DNA from: Anolis sagrei
Taxonomy: Eukaryota > Chordata > Lepidosauria > Squamata > Anolidae
DNA length: 64,000 nucleotides
NCBI RefSeq assembly: GCF_037176765.1
Contig: NC_090024.1
Coordinates: forward strand, 248,821,953-248,885,952
Direction of reading: 5' to 3'
A program made the position numbers and the translations under genes. This document shows, piece after piece, positions 20,064 to 30,235 of this stretch; position 1 is the stretch's first letter, and every line of letters begins with the position of its first letter. The notes under the pieces are model-generated. The model was given only the letters and a program-made list of their open reading frames with translations, had not been told where the DNA came from and did not search any database.

Positions 20064-20819
20064 TGTTGGGGTTCAGCCTGAGTTTGAACTTGAACCTGAT
20101 TCTCTGTTTGTTCCTCCTGATGCTAATGAAAGTATATTTACTGATGCTAATGGAAATATACCTTTTGATGCCAATGCTCCTGAAATTAGTGAGGAAGAAT
20201 CTGCTGTAGGTTTGGAAAATGCCAATGCTCCTGAAATTAGTGAGGAAGGAACTTCTGTAGATTTGGAAAATGAAAGTACCAGTGTTCCTGAGAATGTTGC
20301 AGAGAGAGACCTTGAACTTTCCCTCCCTTCTGCACCTGTTAACTGTAAAGACAACAGAAGGGGCCAAATTTGGGAAGACAGAAGTAAATCACTCAGTTTG
20401 CGTCGATCCTCCCAAATTCAAGAATTAAAAACATTGGCTTCAAAACAGAAGGGCGGTTCACGGAACCGATTCTTGAGTTTTAATTGCAATACGCCGGGCT
20501 GATTGTCTCAGTTCAGGCATCGTTTCAGAATTGATGAAGACCTTGGCAGTTCTCCCGGTTCCCTGGCCATAGTTTGGGAAGATTTCTAGGATATCAAGTA
20601 CGGTTAGTGGATTGCTAACAGGTTCCAGTATTTCTTAGAGAGGCTTTGGGTTTTGCTTTGTCCATTTAAATTCATGTTTGCTGATTTTGCTGTGGCTTTT
20701 GACTTGCATTTTTCCTTTATTTTGTAACCATTTTTCTTCAATAAAAAAGGATTGTTTTTCACAGCCAAGTGTGGTGGAGAGTTATCTTAGGGCCTCGTTC
20801 TCTGCTCTGGATTGCAACA
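20064..20819 (+). mobile_element. LTR of a retrotransposon (fossil)
   Basis: It starts TGTTGGGGTTCAGCCTGAG and appears to end at GGATTGCAACA, with an AATAAA near 20741. The 5' end is the same family type as the LTR at 194-995. The 40 bases before it match the interior of the LTR at 17511, so it lies against a scrap of that relative. No matching target duplication was found, so the ends are approximate. It also holds an open frame with a basic tail (LRRSSQIQELKTLASKQK). Confidence 0.6.
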
Positions 20820-20929
20820 CCAACACTGTTGCTGTGGATTCGTCTTCTCTGAAAGCATGCGCCAAGACCCACAGGGGATGCCAGACCTCTTTATTTTTCG
20901 GAATCCAAGACCCTCGCACTTCTGCCTGT

Positions 20930-20956
20930 CGATATAGGCCTGGCTACAACAACAAC

Positions 20957-20987
<31 letters not shown>

Positions 20988-21480
20988 TATTTGTACCCCG
21001 CTACCATCTCCCCAAGGGACTCGGTGCGGCTTACATGAGGCCGAGCCCACAATACAACAATAAACAATAACAGTAGTAATACAAAACAATAAATAAACTC
21101 ATACGCCAAAATAAGCAATAAACATTAACCATAACACGACGCGTTTAAAAACCTATGGCTGGGCCAAATGTCATAATTAAATTAAAAAAAATAATGCTGG
21201 GCATGACAAGGTGACTTGTAACTGAGATAGAAGTATTGGAGAGGAAAAAATGTGCAGACCATCTTAGATCACTAATACAGTGCATTTAGGGACATATTGC
21301 TGGGATTTTCCTTATTCTGGGAAGGCACACTGGAACAACCACGTTTTCAGGCTCCTCCTAAAGACTGCCAGAGTTGGGGCCTGCCTGATGTCCTTGGGGA
21401 GTGAGTTCCAGAGTCGAGGGGCCACCACCGAGAAGGCTCTCTCCCTCGTCCCTCACAAACACAGGAATCTTTCTGGAGCC
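20930..21480 (-). mobile_element. L2-type LINE 3' end
   Basis: Reverse-strand L2: an (AAT)n tail at 20950-20985, then TACCCCGCTACCATCTCCCC, and the C-terminal coding part near 21330-21480 (GAGTTCCAGAGTCGAGGGGC, CACCGAGAAGGCTCTCTCCC). 5' truncated. Confidence 0.75.
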
Positions 21481-21724
21481 TTTGGGTACATCTACATTGT
21501 AGGGAAAGTGAAACTGCTTTAACTTCCATGGTTCAAACCAGTGGAACCCTGGGAGTTGTACTCTGGTGGGCCATCAATACCCTTTGACAGAGGAGGCCTT
21601 GTAAGACTGCAACTCCCGGGATTGGGACATAGCACTGAGGCACAGCAGCAAAAGTGGGGTCCGACCACATTGATGCTGCAGTGGAAATGCATCCTCGCTA
21701 AGCTAAGTCCAGGAGCTCCGTGGG

Positions 21725-21890
21725 AAACGGACACTGGAGGCTCCTTCTTTGGAGGCTTTGAAGCAGAGGCTGGGTGGACATCTGTCGGGGGTGCTTTGAA
21801 TGCGATTTTCCTGCTTCTTGGCAGGAGGTTGGACTGGATGATGGCCCACCAGGTCTCTTCCAACTCTAGGATTCTAGGATTGTATGGAAG
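21725..21890 (+). mobile_element. CR1 LINE 3' end
   Basis: GGAGGCTCCTTCTTTGGAGG ... CATCTGTCGGGGGTGCTTTG ... GATGATGGCCCACCAGGTCT, ending with the ATTCTAGGATT-type terminal repeat. 21480-21724 and 21891-22344 show no gene or clear repeat. Confidence 0.75.
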
Positions 21891-22344
21891 GGATCACTGG
21901 AAGCCAGCCTGGGATCCAGGGAGTGATGACTGCAGCTCTGGGCTGAGAAAGGAGCCCCCCCTCCCCTTTGTCCCCTTTTCCGGACTCAGTGCCACATCCG
22001 CAGAGGTCAAAGTGACCGGTCACAGCGGCTGCTGCTGCTGCAAGGCTTTGCTGATAAGGTTCCCTGGGAGCCCAGGGGGGAGGCGGGGCCTGGAGATAGA
22101 GGCCCAAAAACCACAAAGGCCGTGGAGGTCAGTGCTTGCTGGTCCTGGGAAATCTGGCCATGGAGTGTCCCTCAGTTTAGAGGTTTCCCAACAAGGGACG
22201 CTGATCTTTTGCAAGAAAACATCTTCAAATTCCTGTGCAATGGATGCAACTTGGGCCTGTGCTTGCACTGCTTGCACGCAACATGGAAACATGTGCTGCA
22301 TTGGAGCCAGTTACCTGGGCAAAGGGATGGCGCTGGGCCTTTGT

Positions 22345-23085
22345 TGTTCATTCGTTCAGTCGTCTCCGACTCTTTGTGACCTCATGGACCAGCCCATGCC
22401 AGAGCTCCCTGTTGGCCGTCACCACCCCCAGGGTCTCCTTCAAGGTCAGCCCAGTCCCTTCAAGGATGCCATCCACCCGCCTTGCCCTTGGTTGGCCCCT
22501 CTTCCTTTTGCCTTCCACCTTCCCCAGCATCATTCCCTTCTCTAGGCTTGGCTGTCTCCTCAGGATGTGGCATTCAAAGGACTTCCGCTTTGTCTCTAGT
22601 GTCCTTCCTTCCAGTGAGCAGTCGGGCTTTCTTTCCTGGGGGATGGACTGGTTGGATCTTCACGCGGTCCAAGGCACTCTCAGCACTTTCCTCCAACACC
22701 ACAGTTCAAAAGCGCCTCTCTTCCTTCGCTCAGCCTTCCCGAAGGTCCAGCTCTCACATCCGTAGATGTGACTACAGGGAAGACCATGGCTTGGACTAGG
22801 CAATGGATCTTGGTTGCCAGTCTGATGTCTCTACTCTTCACTATTTTATCGAGACTGGACATTGCTGTCCTCTCAAGAAGGAAGCGTCTCTTGATTTCCT
22901 GGCTACAGTCTGCATCTGCACTCATCTTTGCACCTAGAAATACAAACCCTGTCACGGCCTCCACATTTTCTCCCTCTATTTCCCAGTTGTCAATCATTCT
23001 TGTTACCACAATCTTGGTCTTTTTGATGTTTAGCTGCAACCCGGCTTTTGCGCTTTCTTCACCAGGCGCTGGGCCTGGTGAATGG
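22345..23085 (-). mobile_element. BovB LINE, C-terminal ORF2 and 3' end
   Basis: On the minus strand the segment 23040-22690 encodes the BovB reverse transcriptase end, with KTKIVVTRMIDNWEIEGENV, VTGFVFLGAKMSADADCSQE and SLDKIVKSRDIRLATKIHCL. The 3' part reaches TTCATTCGTTCAGTCGTCTC and a (GTT)n start at 22340. BovB is the LINE known for horizontal transfer between squamates, ruminants and other animals. It has a few breaks and looks moderately young. Confidence 0.85.
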
Positions 23086-23334
23086 GATTAATGTTTAGGG
23101 CAGGCCTGGGCAAACTTCAGCCCTCCCTCCAGGTGTTTTGAACTTCAACCCCCACAATTCCCAACAGCCAGTATGCACAAAAAGGGACAGGTATCTGCTC
23201 CCAAGAGGCCTGGCCAGGGATTGTTATTGACAGGCGTCTTCTTGCCCCTCAGCATGGAGATTCCCCAAAGCTGGCAGGTCTGGTGACCATGCACATCTCT
23301 TTCCCTTCCATTACATCATCCATCCTTTTGCATT
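23086..23334. other. Intergenic, MITE arm
   Basis: 23100-23170 is a GGTGTTTTGAACTTCAACCC-type MITE arm. The rest is unassigned. Confidence 0.4.
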
Positions 23335-23675
23335 GGTAAAGGTAAAGGTAAAGGTAGTCCCCTGACATGAAGTCCAGTCATGTCTGACTCTGGGGTGGGG
23401 TGCTCATCTCCATTTCTAAGCCGAAGAGCCAGCGTTGTCCATAGACACCTTCAAGGTCATGTGGCCAGCATGACTGCATGGAGCGCCGTTACCTTCCCGC
23501 CGGAGCGGTACCTATTGATCTACTCACATTTGCATGTTTTCGAACTGCTAGGTTGGCAGAAGCTAGGGCTGACAGCGGAAGCTCACGCCACTCCCCGGAA
23601 TCGAACCTGCGACCTTTCGATCAACAAGCTCAGCAGCTCAGCGCTTTAACCCACTGCGCCACCGGGGTCCACCCA
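23335..23675 (-). mobile_element. tRNA-derived SINE, Sauria type, full length
   Basis: Reverse-complemented, it starts with a tRNA-like head: an A box (GTGGCGCAGTGGGTTAAAGC) and a B box (AGGTTCGATTCC). It continues through the body (TGAGTAGATCAATAGGTACC, GCTCCATGCAGTCATGC) and ends in (ACCTTT)n. This is the squamate SINE that shares its tail with BovB-type LINEs. A second partial copy lies at 60465-60710 and a scrap at 44405-44525. It is intact over its whole length. Confidence 0.8.
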
Positions 23676-23869
23676 ATGCTCATGCAACAGGCATAACAAG
23701 GGTTTGTGCGACGCTAGTGTATTGGTGCCAGGGGGGCAAATCTGGGGCAGGTGAGAGGGCCCTTTTCTGCATTGCATTCCCACTGCCGGGGCACTAGGAC
23801 CAGTCCTGCTCCCGGCAGCCGAGCCAGAGCTCCCTTTTGGGGACGTCGGTGGAGTCCTGTTGACGCCAG
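23676..23869 (+). other. Distal NEURL2 upstream region
   Basis: GC-rich single-copy-looking sequence between the SINE and the NEURL2 core promoter. No TATA box or exon was seen. Confidence 0.3.
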
Positions 23870-23937
23870 CAGCTGCCTTGACTCAGAGCCCACTTAAAAA
23901 TAGCCTCAGTGCCGCGGCTCCCAATGAGAGGGCCGAG
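23870..23937 (+). promoter_or_regulatory. NEURL2: NEURL2 muscle-type promoter: E-box plus MEF2 site
   Basis: CAGCTG (23870-23875) is the E-box favoured by MyoD and myogenin. TTAAAAATAG (23894-23903) fits the MEF2 consensus YTAWWWWTAR at every position. They are 18 bp apart and the MEF2 site is 34 bp before the ATG at 23938. NEURL2 (Ozz) is a striated-muscle ubiquitin-ligase subunit, so a MyoD/MEF2 pair fits its role. The AT-rich MEF2 site could also act as a TATA-like element, but then the leader would be extremely short. Confidence 0.6.
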
Positions 23938-24643
23938 ATGGCCGCTCCGGCCGCTGCTCCAGGGTCCCTCCACCGGCAGCTGCCCCCCACCCGCTTCCAC
24001 CCCGTCCACGGGGCCAACGTGTGCCTGGACCCCTCGGGCACGCGGGCCACCCGCCTGGAGAGCTTTGCCAACGGGGTCTGCTTCAGCCGGGAGCCCCTGG
24101 AGCCCGGCCAGATCTTCCTGGTGGAGATCGAGGAGAAGGAGCTGGGCTGGTGCGGCCACCTGCGCATGGGACTGACCGCCCTCGACCCCGGCGCCCTGGA
24201 GGCCGTGCCCGAGTACTCCCTGCCGGACCTGGTCAACATGGGCCACAGCTGGGTCTTTGCCATCACACGCAACCACAACCGGGTCGCCACGGAGGGGGAC
24301 CGCCACCGGGACCGGGACCTGCTCTCCTCGCCGTACCTGTGCATCGAGGAGGCGGTCAAGATCCCCCGGGACAAGCTGGTGGGGCGCAGCCGGCCTGGGC
24401 GCTACAGCCACCTGCTGGATGACCTCTACAAGACCAACGCCCTCCCTCCCACGGCCCGGAAGAGCCGGATTGGGGTGCTCTATGCGCCGAGGCCGGACGG
24501 GACGGCCGACATGCACATCGTCATCAATGGGGAGGACATGGGCCCCAGCGCCAGGGGGCTGCCGGCCTCCCGCCCGCTCTACGCCGTGGTCGACGTCTTC
24601 GCCTCCACCAAGAGCGTCCGAGTCATCCAGGTGGAATATGGAT
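23938..24643 (+). CDS. NEURL2: Neuralized-like protein 2 (Ozz), exon 1 with the NHR domain
   Basis: NEURL2 is the substrate-recognition subunit of a Cullin-5/Elongin BC ubiquitin ligase in striated muscle; known targets include membrane beta-catenin and embryonic myosin heavy chain. The 235 codons here hold the single neuralized homology repeat. The motifs RFHPVHGANVCLDPSGTRAT, FANGVCFSREPL, VEIEEKELGWCGHLRMGLTA and NGEDMGPSARGLP match human NEURL2 almost residue for residue. The ATG at 23938 gives the same short N-terminus as human; an in-frame ATG at 23860 is possible but adds unconserved sequence. The exon ends GGA T|GTAGGT and joins 36060 in frame as VEYG-F-PSLQT, giving 273 residues (human 285). 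Intact. Confidence 0.96.
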
Positions 24644-25604
24644 GTAGGTACTGGGGTCGGGGGGGTGCAGGATGCTCCCTCTTGGGATGCCTCCCTATCT
24701 CCACCATGCATGGTCCTCATGTCATCTCATGTGACCCTTCCCCAGATAGATGTTGGGCTTCAGATTCTGCCTTCCTCCTCCTCATTAGGGCTCATGAACA
24801 GAGCCAATGGGATGTGGGATACCATCGCACCTGGAAGGCTGCCCTTTGTTCAGCTGCATCAGGCTTGAATTGAGATCCAAGGCTTGTGGGGATAACATCT
24901 GGCTTTCTCTTTCCTCCAGCCTCAGAGTCACAAGGGCCGCTGGACTGCCATTCCCATTATCCCCCCAAAATGATGAGGGCTGTCACACTCATCATCTAGG
25001 GACCCAAAGAGCACCGACTGCTATGGGAAAATTGATATAGTTGTCCCTCTGTCTCCTGGGATTTTCCATCCATGGATTGGAGGCCCTTTGAAGGCAACCC
25101 TAAAGGAGATGTGGCTCGCAATCAAAATGTGTGCAATAGCCTGCCTTAAGGCTTGGCTCCACCTGCGGGTGGGACTGACGGCCCTTGACCCCAGTGCCCT
25201 GGAGGCAGTGCCCGAGTACTCCCTGCCGGACCTGGTCAACATGGGCCACAGCTGGGTCTTTGCCATCACACGGCAGGTGCCCTGGGAAAATCCCAGGAGA
25301 TTGTTCATAGGCAGGTGCCCAATCCCTTCCTTGGGCTGAACAGGTGGGTCAGGAACCCATGAAGTGTGGGTGATGCACTCTGCTCTGGGAGAGAGAGAGA
25401 GGAAGGGGCTCCGTGCTCCCCCCAGAGAGGCCCCACACGGCTGCTTATTTGGCAAAGGCCTAGGTGAAGGGGGGGGGGGCAGCAGGGAAGGAGGGGGGCC
25501 CAGGAAGGAAGGACCTTCGGGGGGGGGGGGGTGATGATGGAGCAAAGGACCAGGGGACACCTGGCTCGGGACCTGTTGGTCTCCTGAGCTGACCTGGCAA
25601 AGGA
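24644..25604 (+). other. NEURL2 intron, 5' part
   Basis: Mostly single-copy sequence. It contains a partial copy of exon 1 (25155-25275) and G-rich runs at 25470-25535. Confidence 0.5.
25155..25275 (+). pseudogene. Partial duplicate of NEURL2 exon 1 inside its own intron
   Basis: Positions 25161-25273 repeat 24157-24269 of exon 1 (CCACCTGCG ... TTTGCCATCACACG) with about eight differences in 113 bp. The frame stays open, reading LTALDPSALEAVPEYSLPDL, and most changes are synonymous. It ends CGGCAG|GTGCCC, a donor-like sequence, but no clear acceptor lies in front. It is too short to encode a functional neuralized domain. It may be a local duplication held similar by gene conversion, or an unused pseudo-exon. 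Confidence 0.8.
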
Positions 25605-26395
25605 GTTTGAGAACCTCTAGACTGGATTACTGCAATGCGCTCTACGTGGGGCTGCCCTTGAAAACGGCTCAGAAATTCCAATTGGTCCAACGGGCAGCAG
25701 CCAGGATGCTAACGGGGGCCCATTACAGAGAGAGGTCAACCCTCCTGTTCAAGGAGCTCCACTGGCTGCCGTTTATTTTCCGAGCCCAATTTAAGGTGCA
25801 AAGCCCTTACCGGTTTGGGACCAGCCTACCTGTGTGACCGTATCGTTGTCTACGAACCCACACGTTCACTCCAATCATCTGGAGAGGCCCTGCTCGTGAT
25901 CCCACCCGCGTCGCAGACGCGTTTGGCGGGGATGCGGGACAGGGCCTTCTCTGTGGTGGCCTCCCGCCTCTGGAACGCCCTCCCGAAAGACCTCAGACAG
26001 GCCCCTACTTTGGCGGTTTTCAGAAAGAACCTGAAAACCTGGCTGTTCCAACGTGCCTTCTCAGATTAGGAACCCCACTACCAAAGCCCAGAAGCACTTT
26101 AGTAGAGTCAAGATCACCCTCACCGCACACTGCACTTATATTTTAATCCCATATCCCTCTGACACATCAGCACTTTTAACCCTGTACCCTACTCCTGGCC
26201 GGCTCAGTTTTTAATAATGTCCTGTTGTATTGCTATTGTTTATTGTTTTCTGCTTTAACTGTTTTATTTGCTATGTATTGTGTTGTTGTATTGTGTTGGG
26301 CTCCGGCCTGTTGTAAGCCGCATCAAATCCCTTGGGAGATGCTAGCGGGGTACAAATAAAGTTATAATAATAATAATAATAATAATAATAACTGG
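25605..26395 (+). mobile_element. L2-type LINE, 3' end of ORF2 and tail
   Basis: [18 protein letters not shown]-type start, [34 protein letters not shown] and LKTWLFQRAFSD-stop with one frame break near 25800. The 3' UTR follows, with GGGCTCCGGCCTGTTGTAAG and an (ATA)n tail. Same family as 2029 but a different subfamily in the UTR. Confidence 0.85.
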
Positions 26396-27240
26396 ACTGT
26401 CGTCATAACTGGAGCATGAGCCAGCAGCGGGATGCTGTAGCTAAAAAGGCAAATGCTATCTTTGCCTGCATTAACAGAAACCTAGATTCGTGGTTGATAA
26501 TGCCTATGGAGATTCAGCTACAGAGTGATCCTGTTTTGACATGTCCTTCCAGATGGGATCCAGCTCACCTTTGCCCATCTTGGGAAGTGACCCCCTCATT
26601 CCAGGGCCCACAATTCTTTACTAGTCTTGTTTTTGTTTGAAATCTAACAAAAATCGTGCACCTTCTCACCAGAAAAAAACTTGGGGTTTTGTGTGTGATG
26701 CAGACGCTGGTAATGTGTGCGTGTGTTTATCTCTGCCTCAGTCCTGGTGGCTGCTTTGGTCCAGAGCTTTTGGGGGCCCCTTTCAAGAACACAATTGTTG
26801 TTGTGTTACTTTGGAAAGCCTGTGTCCAGGGCTGCTGAGAACCCAAGTGAGTCCCCTTTGCCCTTGGAAGGAACGAAAACAGAGGCAGAGATGTGAGAGC
26901 ATGAGGGAATGGGCAGGTGAGCTCCCCCTCAGTAGGGTTGTGTGTCAGACTGGGCCTGAGCTTCCCTTCTGGCTTCATGCAGAGGGACCATGCTTCTTTG
27001 GGGGGCTTCTTTTGGGGGGAAGGACACCCCGCTACTTCCGCTGAGACATTATGCTTTAGGGAAAGCTATTCTCCGTTTCCATGGAAGTAGATGGGAGTCA
27101 TTGGAGCCTTAGTAACTTCCACTTCCTCAGGAGGCTTGAGACTGAGAGAAGTGACCTCCTGAACAGTCTGTGAAGGACTGCAAATGGACGACGAGGTGCT
27201 TGTGGGCAGGAAATGACCCCAGGTTTCAGCACCTTTCACC
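26396..27240. other. NEURL2 intron, mostly unassigned
   Basis: 26400-26495 is a CR1 scrap (AAAGGCAAATGCTATCTTTG). 26500-27240 matches nothing I recognise and has no convincing exon; frames are short and without coding bias. Confidence 0.4.
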
Positions 27241-28206
27241 ACACAGCATTGCCCTAACAAAAGGAAGTTCAACAGTGACAAATGCAAGATACTCCACTTT
27301 GGCAGGAAAAAACGAAATGCAAAGATACAGAATGGGGGGCAATGCCTAGCTCAAGAGCAGTACGTGTGAAAAAGATCTTGGAGTCCTCATGGGGAGGAAG
27401 GTGAACATGAGCCAGGAATGTGATGTGGCAGCAAAAGAAGCCAATGGGATTTTGGCCTGCATCAGGAGGAGCATAGTGTCTATATCTAAGGAAGTAATGC
27501 TACCCATGCTCTATTCTGCTTTGGTTAGACCACATCTGGAATATTGTGTCCAATTCTGGGCACCACAATTGAAGAGAGATATTGACAAGCTGGAATGTGT
27601 CCAGAGGAGGGCGACTAAAATGATCAAGGGTCTGGAGAACAAGCCCTATGAGGAGCGGCTTAAGGAGCTGGGCATGTTTAGCCTGAAGAAGAGAAGGCTG
27701 AGAGGAGATATGAGAGCCATGTATAAATGTGTGAGAGGAAGCCACAGGGAGGAGGGAGCAGATCAAGGGTGTGGAGAACAAGCCCTATGAGTGGCGGCTT
27801 AAGGATCTGGGCATGTTTAGCCTGAAGAAGAGAAGGCTGAGAGGAGACATGATAGCCATGTATAAATATGTGAGAGGAAGCCACAGGGAGGAGGAGGGAG
27901 CAAGCTTGTTTCCTGCTTCCCTGGAGACTAGGACGCAAGGGAACAATGGCTTCAAACTCCAAGAGAGGAGATTCCACCTGAACATGAGGAAGAACTTCTT
28001 GACTGTGAGAGCCGTTCAGCAGTGGAACTCTCTGCCCCGGAGGGAGTGTGGTGGAGGCTCCTTCCTTGGAAGCGTTTAAACAGAGGCTGGATGGCCATCT
28101 GTCGGGGGTGATTTGAATGCAATATTCCTGCTTCTTGGCAGAAGGGGGTTGGAATGGATGATGGCCCACCAGGTTTCTTCCAACTCTTGGATTCTAGGAT
28201 TCTATG
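27241..28206 (+). mobile_element. CR1 LINE, ORF2 C-terminus and 3' UTR, with an internal duplication
   Basis: Plus-strand CR1: [51 protein letters not shown] and the ATTCTAGGATTCTATG terminal repeat. 27620-27765 and 27766-27910 are a direct duplication of about 150 bp (AACAAGCCCTATGAG ... GCCACAGGGAGGAGG), an event inside this copy. Confidence 0.85.
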
Positions 28207-29994
28207 CAGTGATTCCCAGAGAGCCTTGCAAGTCATGCCAACCGGTCCTTCTCCGCAAACCCTCTTATCAGACCTGCTCAGACCTTCTCTGGACACTTTG
28301 CATTACGGCTTGTCGAGGCCGAAAGACACCGGGGAAGCAGTGCCTGGGAACAGGCAGCAGCCACGCCTTGAGTCAGAATCACCTGAAACATTATCAGGCA
28401 TTACCATCTTGAGTCAAAACTGCAACCCCCACGAATGGCACTTTGCCCGCTCAAAGGAAGGATGCCAAAAACCAGCCCAACTGGCTCCTCGGAGTGTGTC
28501 TGTTGCAGGCAGGGGAGGAAAACACCTTCTTGTTGTCGTTGTTGTTGTTGCTGCAGGCCTTGTGTGTTGGGCCTCCTCCTCCTCCGCCACATTTCACATT
28601 CAGGGCCACACCTTCCTTCCCCTTGGGTTTTGTGTTGCAAATTCATCCGCTAATTACTGTCCGATGTTGAATAACCCCCATTGTTATGTATTTATTTATA
28701 TAATAATGTATTCATAAGTAAACACTTTAATAGAACTTAATTGAGAAGAAGGATTTCTGCCTCAAGGAAATTGCAATGCAAATGTCTCCGGAAAGGGAGA
28801 TGGGTCACGGCGGGAGTGGCCGGGCCCTCAGATGCTCTCCTTAGGCGTGCCTAGGCTTCGGGGGTTGTTGTTGACGTTGTCTGTTGTGGTGTGCCTTTCT
28901 CATTTCCGATTCCTGGCCATTCAACTGGGTTTCCTGGGGGTGAGGTGTGTGACGTGCCCACGGTCTTCATAGACTCTTCAGGGCTGGAAGGGATCACGAC
29001 TAAAGGGATGCCAGCAAAGCACTCCCCAAAGATGCCCACCCAGCCTCTCTTTAAGGACCTCCAAAGGAGAAGAGCACTCTGCTAGAACAGGTCTTCCCAA
29101 TCCTAGAATCCTGGAGTTGGAAGGCACCCCCAAGGGCCATCTAGTCCACCCCCCCCCCCCCCCATCTGCCAGGCAGAAAAATACAAGAAAAGCTGCTTTG
29201 ACTCTATTTTACAAGAGGAAACAAGACTCCACTCACACATTAAGAAGAACATCCTGGCAGTAAGAGCTCTCTGGCAAGAGAATCCATTTCTGTCTCAAAG
29301 TCCAGCGGGGTCTCCTTCCTTTCCTGGGTGACTGTCTCTCTGTTGGGAAGGCTTGGATGGTGTCCGCCTGCCCGGCAGAAAGATGGAGACTGGACTGGAT
29401 GGTCTTCCTCTCTACTCCCTTGGATGTTGCATTTATAATATAGTGAAATGCTGGGTGTGGATTCATCGTATTTCTTAAGTTCTGAAAATCTTCTTATAGA
29501 AAATAAAACTTGATTCAAAGTCACAGTGAATTAGAACATTTGTAATATCCAACCCTGAGGCCTTTGGAGGTCCCTTCCAACTCTAGGACCTGGTTCTCTG
29601 CTCCTCCTTTGACAGCCCAGGTGACTTGGTGGTGGCCCAAAGCAGCCAAACCAGAGACCAAGCTCCAGGTAGGCAAATGAGGAACTGGGAAGCCGGGAAA
29701 TGCTTTGAGGAAGAGCCACAAAGGGTGTCACAAAATTGGGAAAGAAAAATCTGTTCCTGGTTTGAAAGTGTTGTTTCCTGTTTTTGACGGTGCGGTACTT
29801 CCTTTCGTTTTTGTGGCTGGCACAAACAAGTTTCAATTGGTTGAGACTCAATGAGAGATTCATTGAAAAACTAGATCCAAATGTGCTGCAGGATGATGTC
29901 CCTCCTGCAAAGGCAAAGTGTTTGCAGTTTAAGAAACCTTCTCTGTGTTTTTAGGAAACAATGACGTTTATCACCCAGGAACAAAAATCACAGT
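28207..29994. other. NEURL2 intron, unassigned with CR1 and simple repeats
   Basis: 28960-29170 holds worn CR1 3' ends. 29145-29163 is a C run. 29750-29995 is a diverged relative of the small terminal-inverted-repeat element at 4278 (TCTGTTCCTGGTTTGAAAGT ... ATCACCCAGGAACA). No exon or RNA gene recognised. Confidence 0.4.
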
Positions 29995-30235
29995 GTTTGG
30001 GGCATTTCAGAAGCGACTTGAGAAACTGCAAGTTGCTTTTGGTGTGAAAGAATTGGCCATCTGCAAGGACGTTACCCAGGGGATGCCTGGATGTTTTACC
30101 ACCCTTGTGGGAGGCTTCTCTCATGTCCCCACATGGAGAGCTGGAGCTGATAGAGGGAGCTCATCCACGCTCTCCCCGGATTTGAACCTGCAACCTATCA
30201 GTCTTCAGTCCTGTCAGCACTGGGATTCAGGGGGC
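29995..30235 (-). mobile_element. tRNA-related SINE, second family
   Basis: TCTGCAAGGACGTTACCCAG, TGGGAGGCTTCTCTCATGTC and the B-box-like GGATTTGAACCTGCAACC, read from the tRNA side in reverse. It belongs to a lizard SINE family different from that at 23335. Confidence 0.5.

Noticed and set aside
21541-22545. 334-codon plus-strand frame
   Set aside because: It runs through a CR1 end, unassigned sequence and a BovB fragment read backwards; no conserved domain.
23560-23675. tRNA gene (A and B boxes on the minus strand)
   Set aside because: The boxes are the head of a Sauria-type SINE; the body and tail follow and a cloverleaf is not complete.
23794-24720. 308-codon minus-strand frame opposite NEURL2 exon 1
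   Set aside because: Antisense of a GC-rich exon with a clear NEURL2 match on the other strand.
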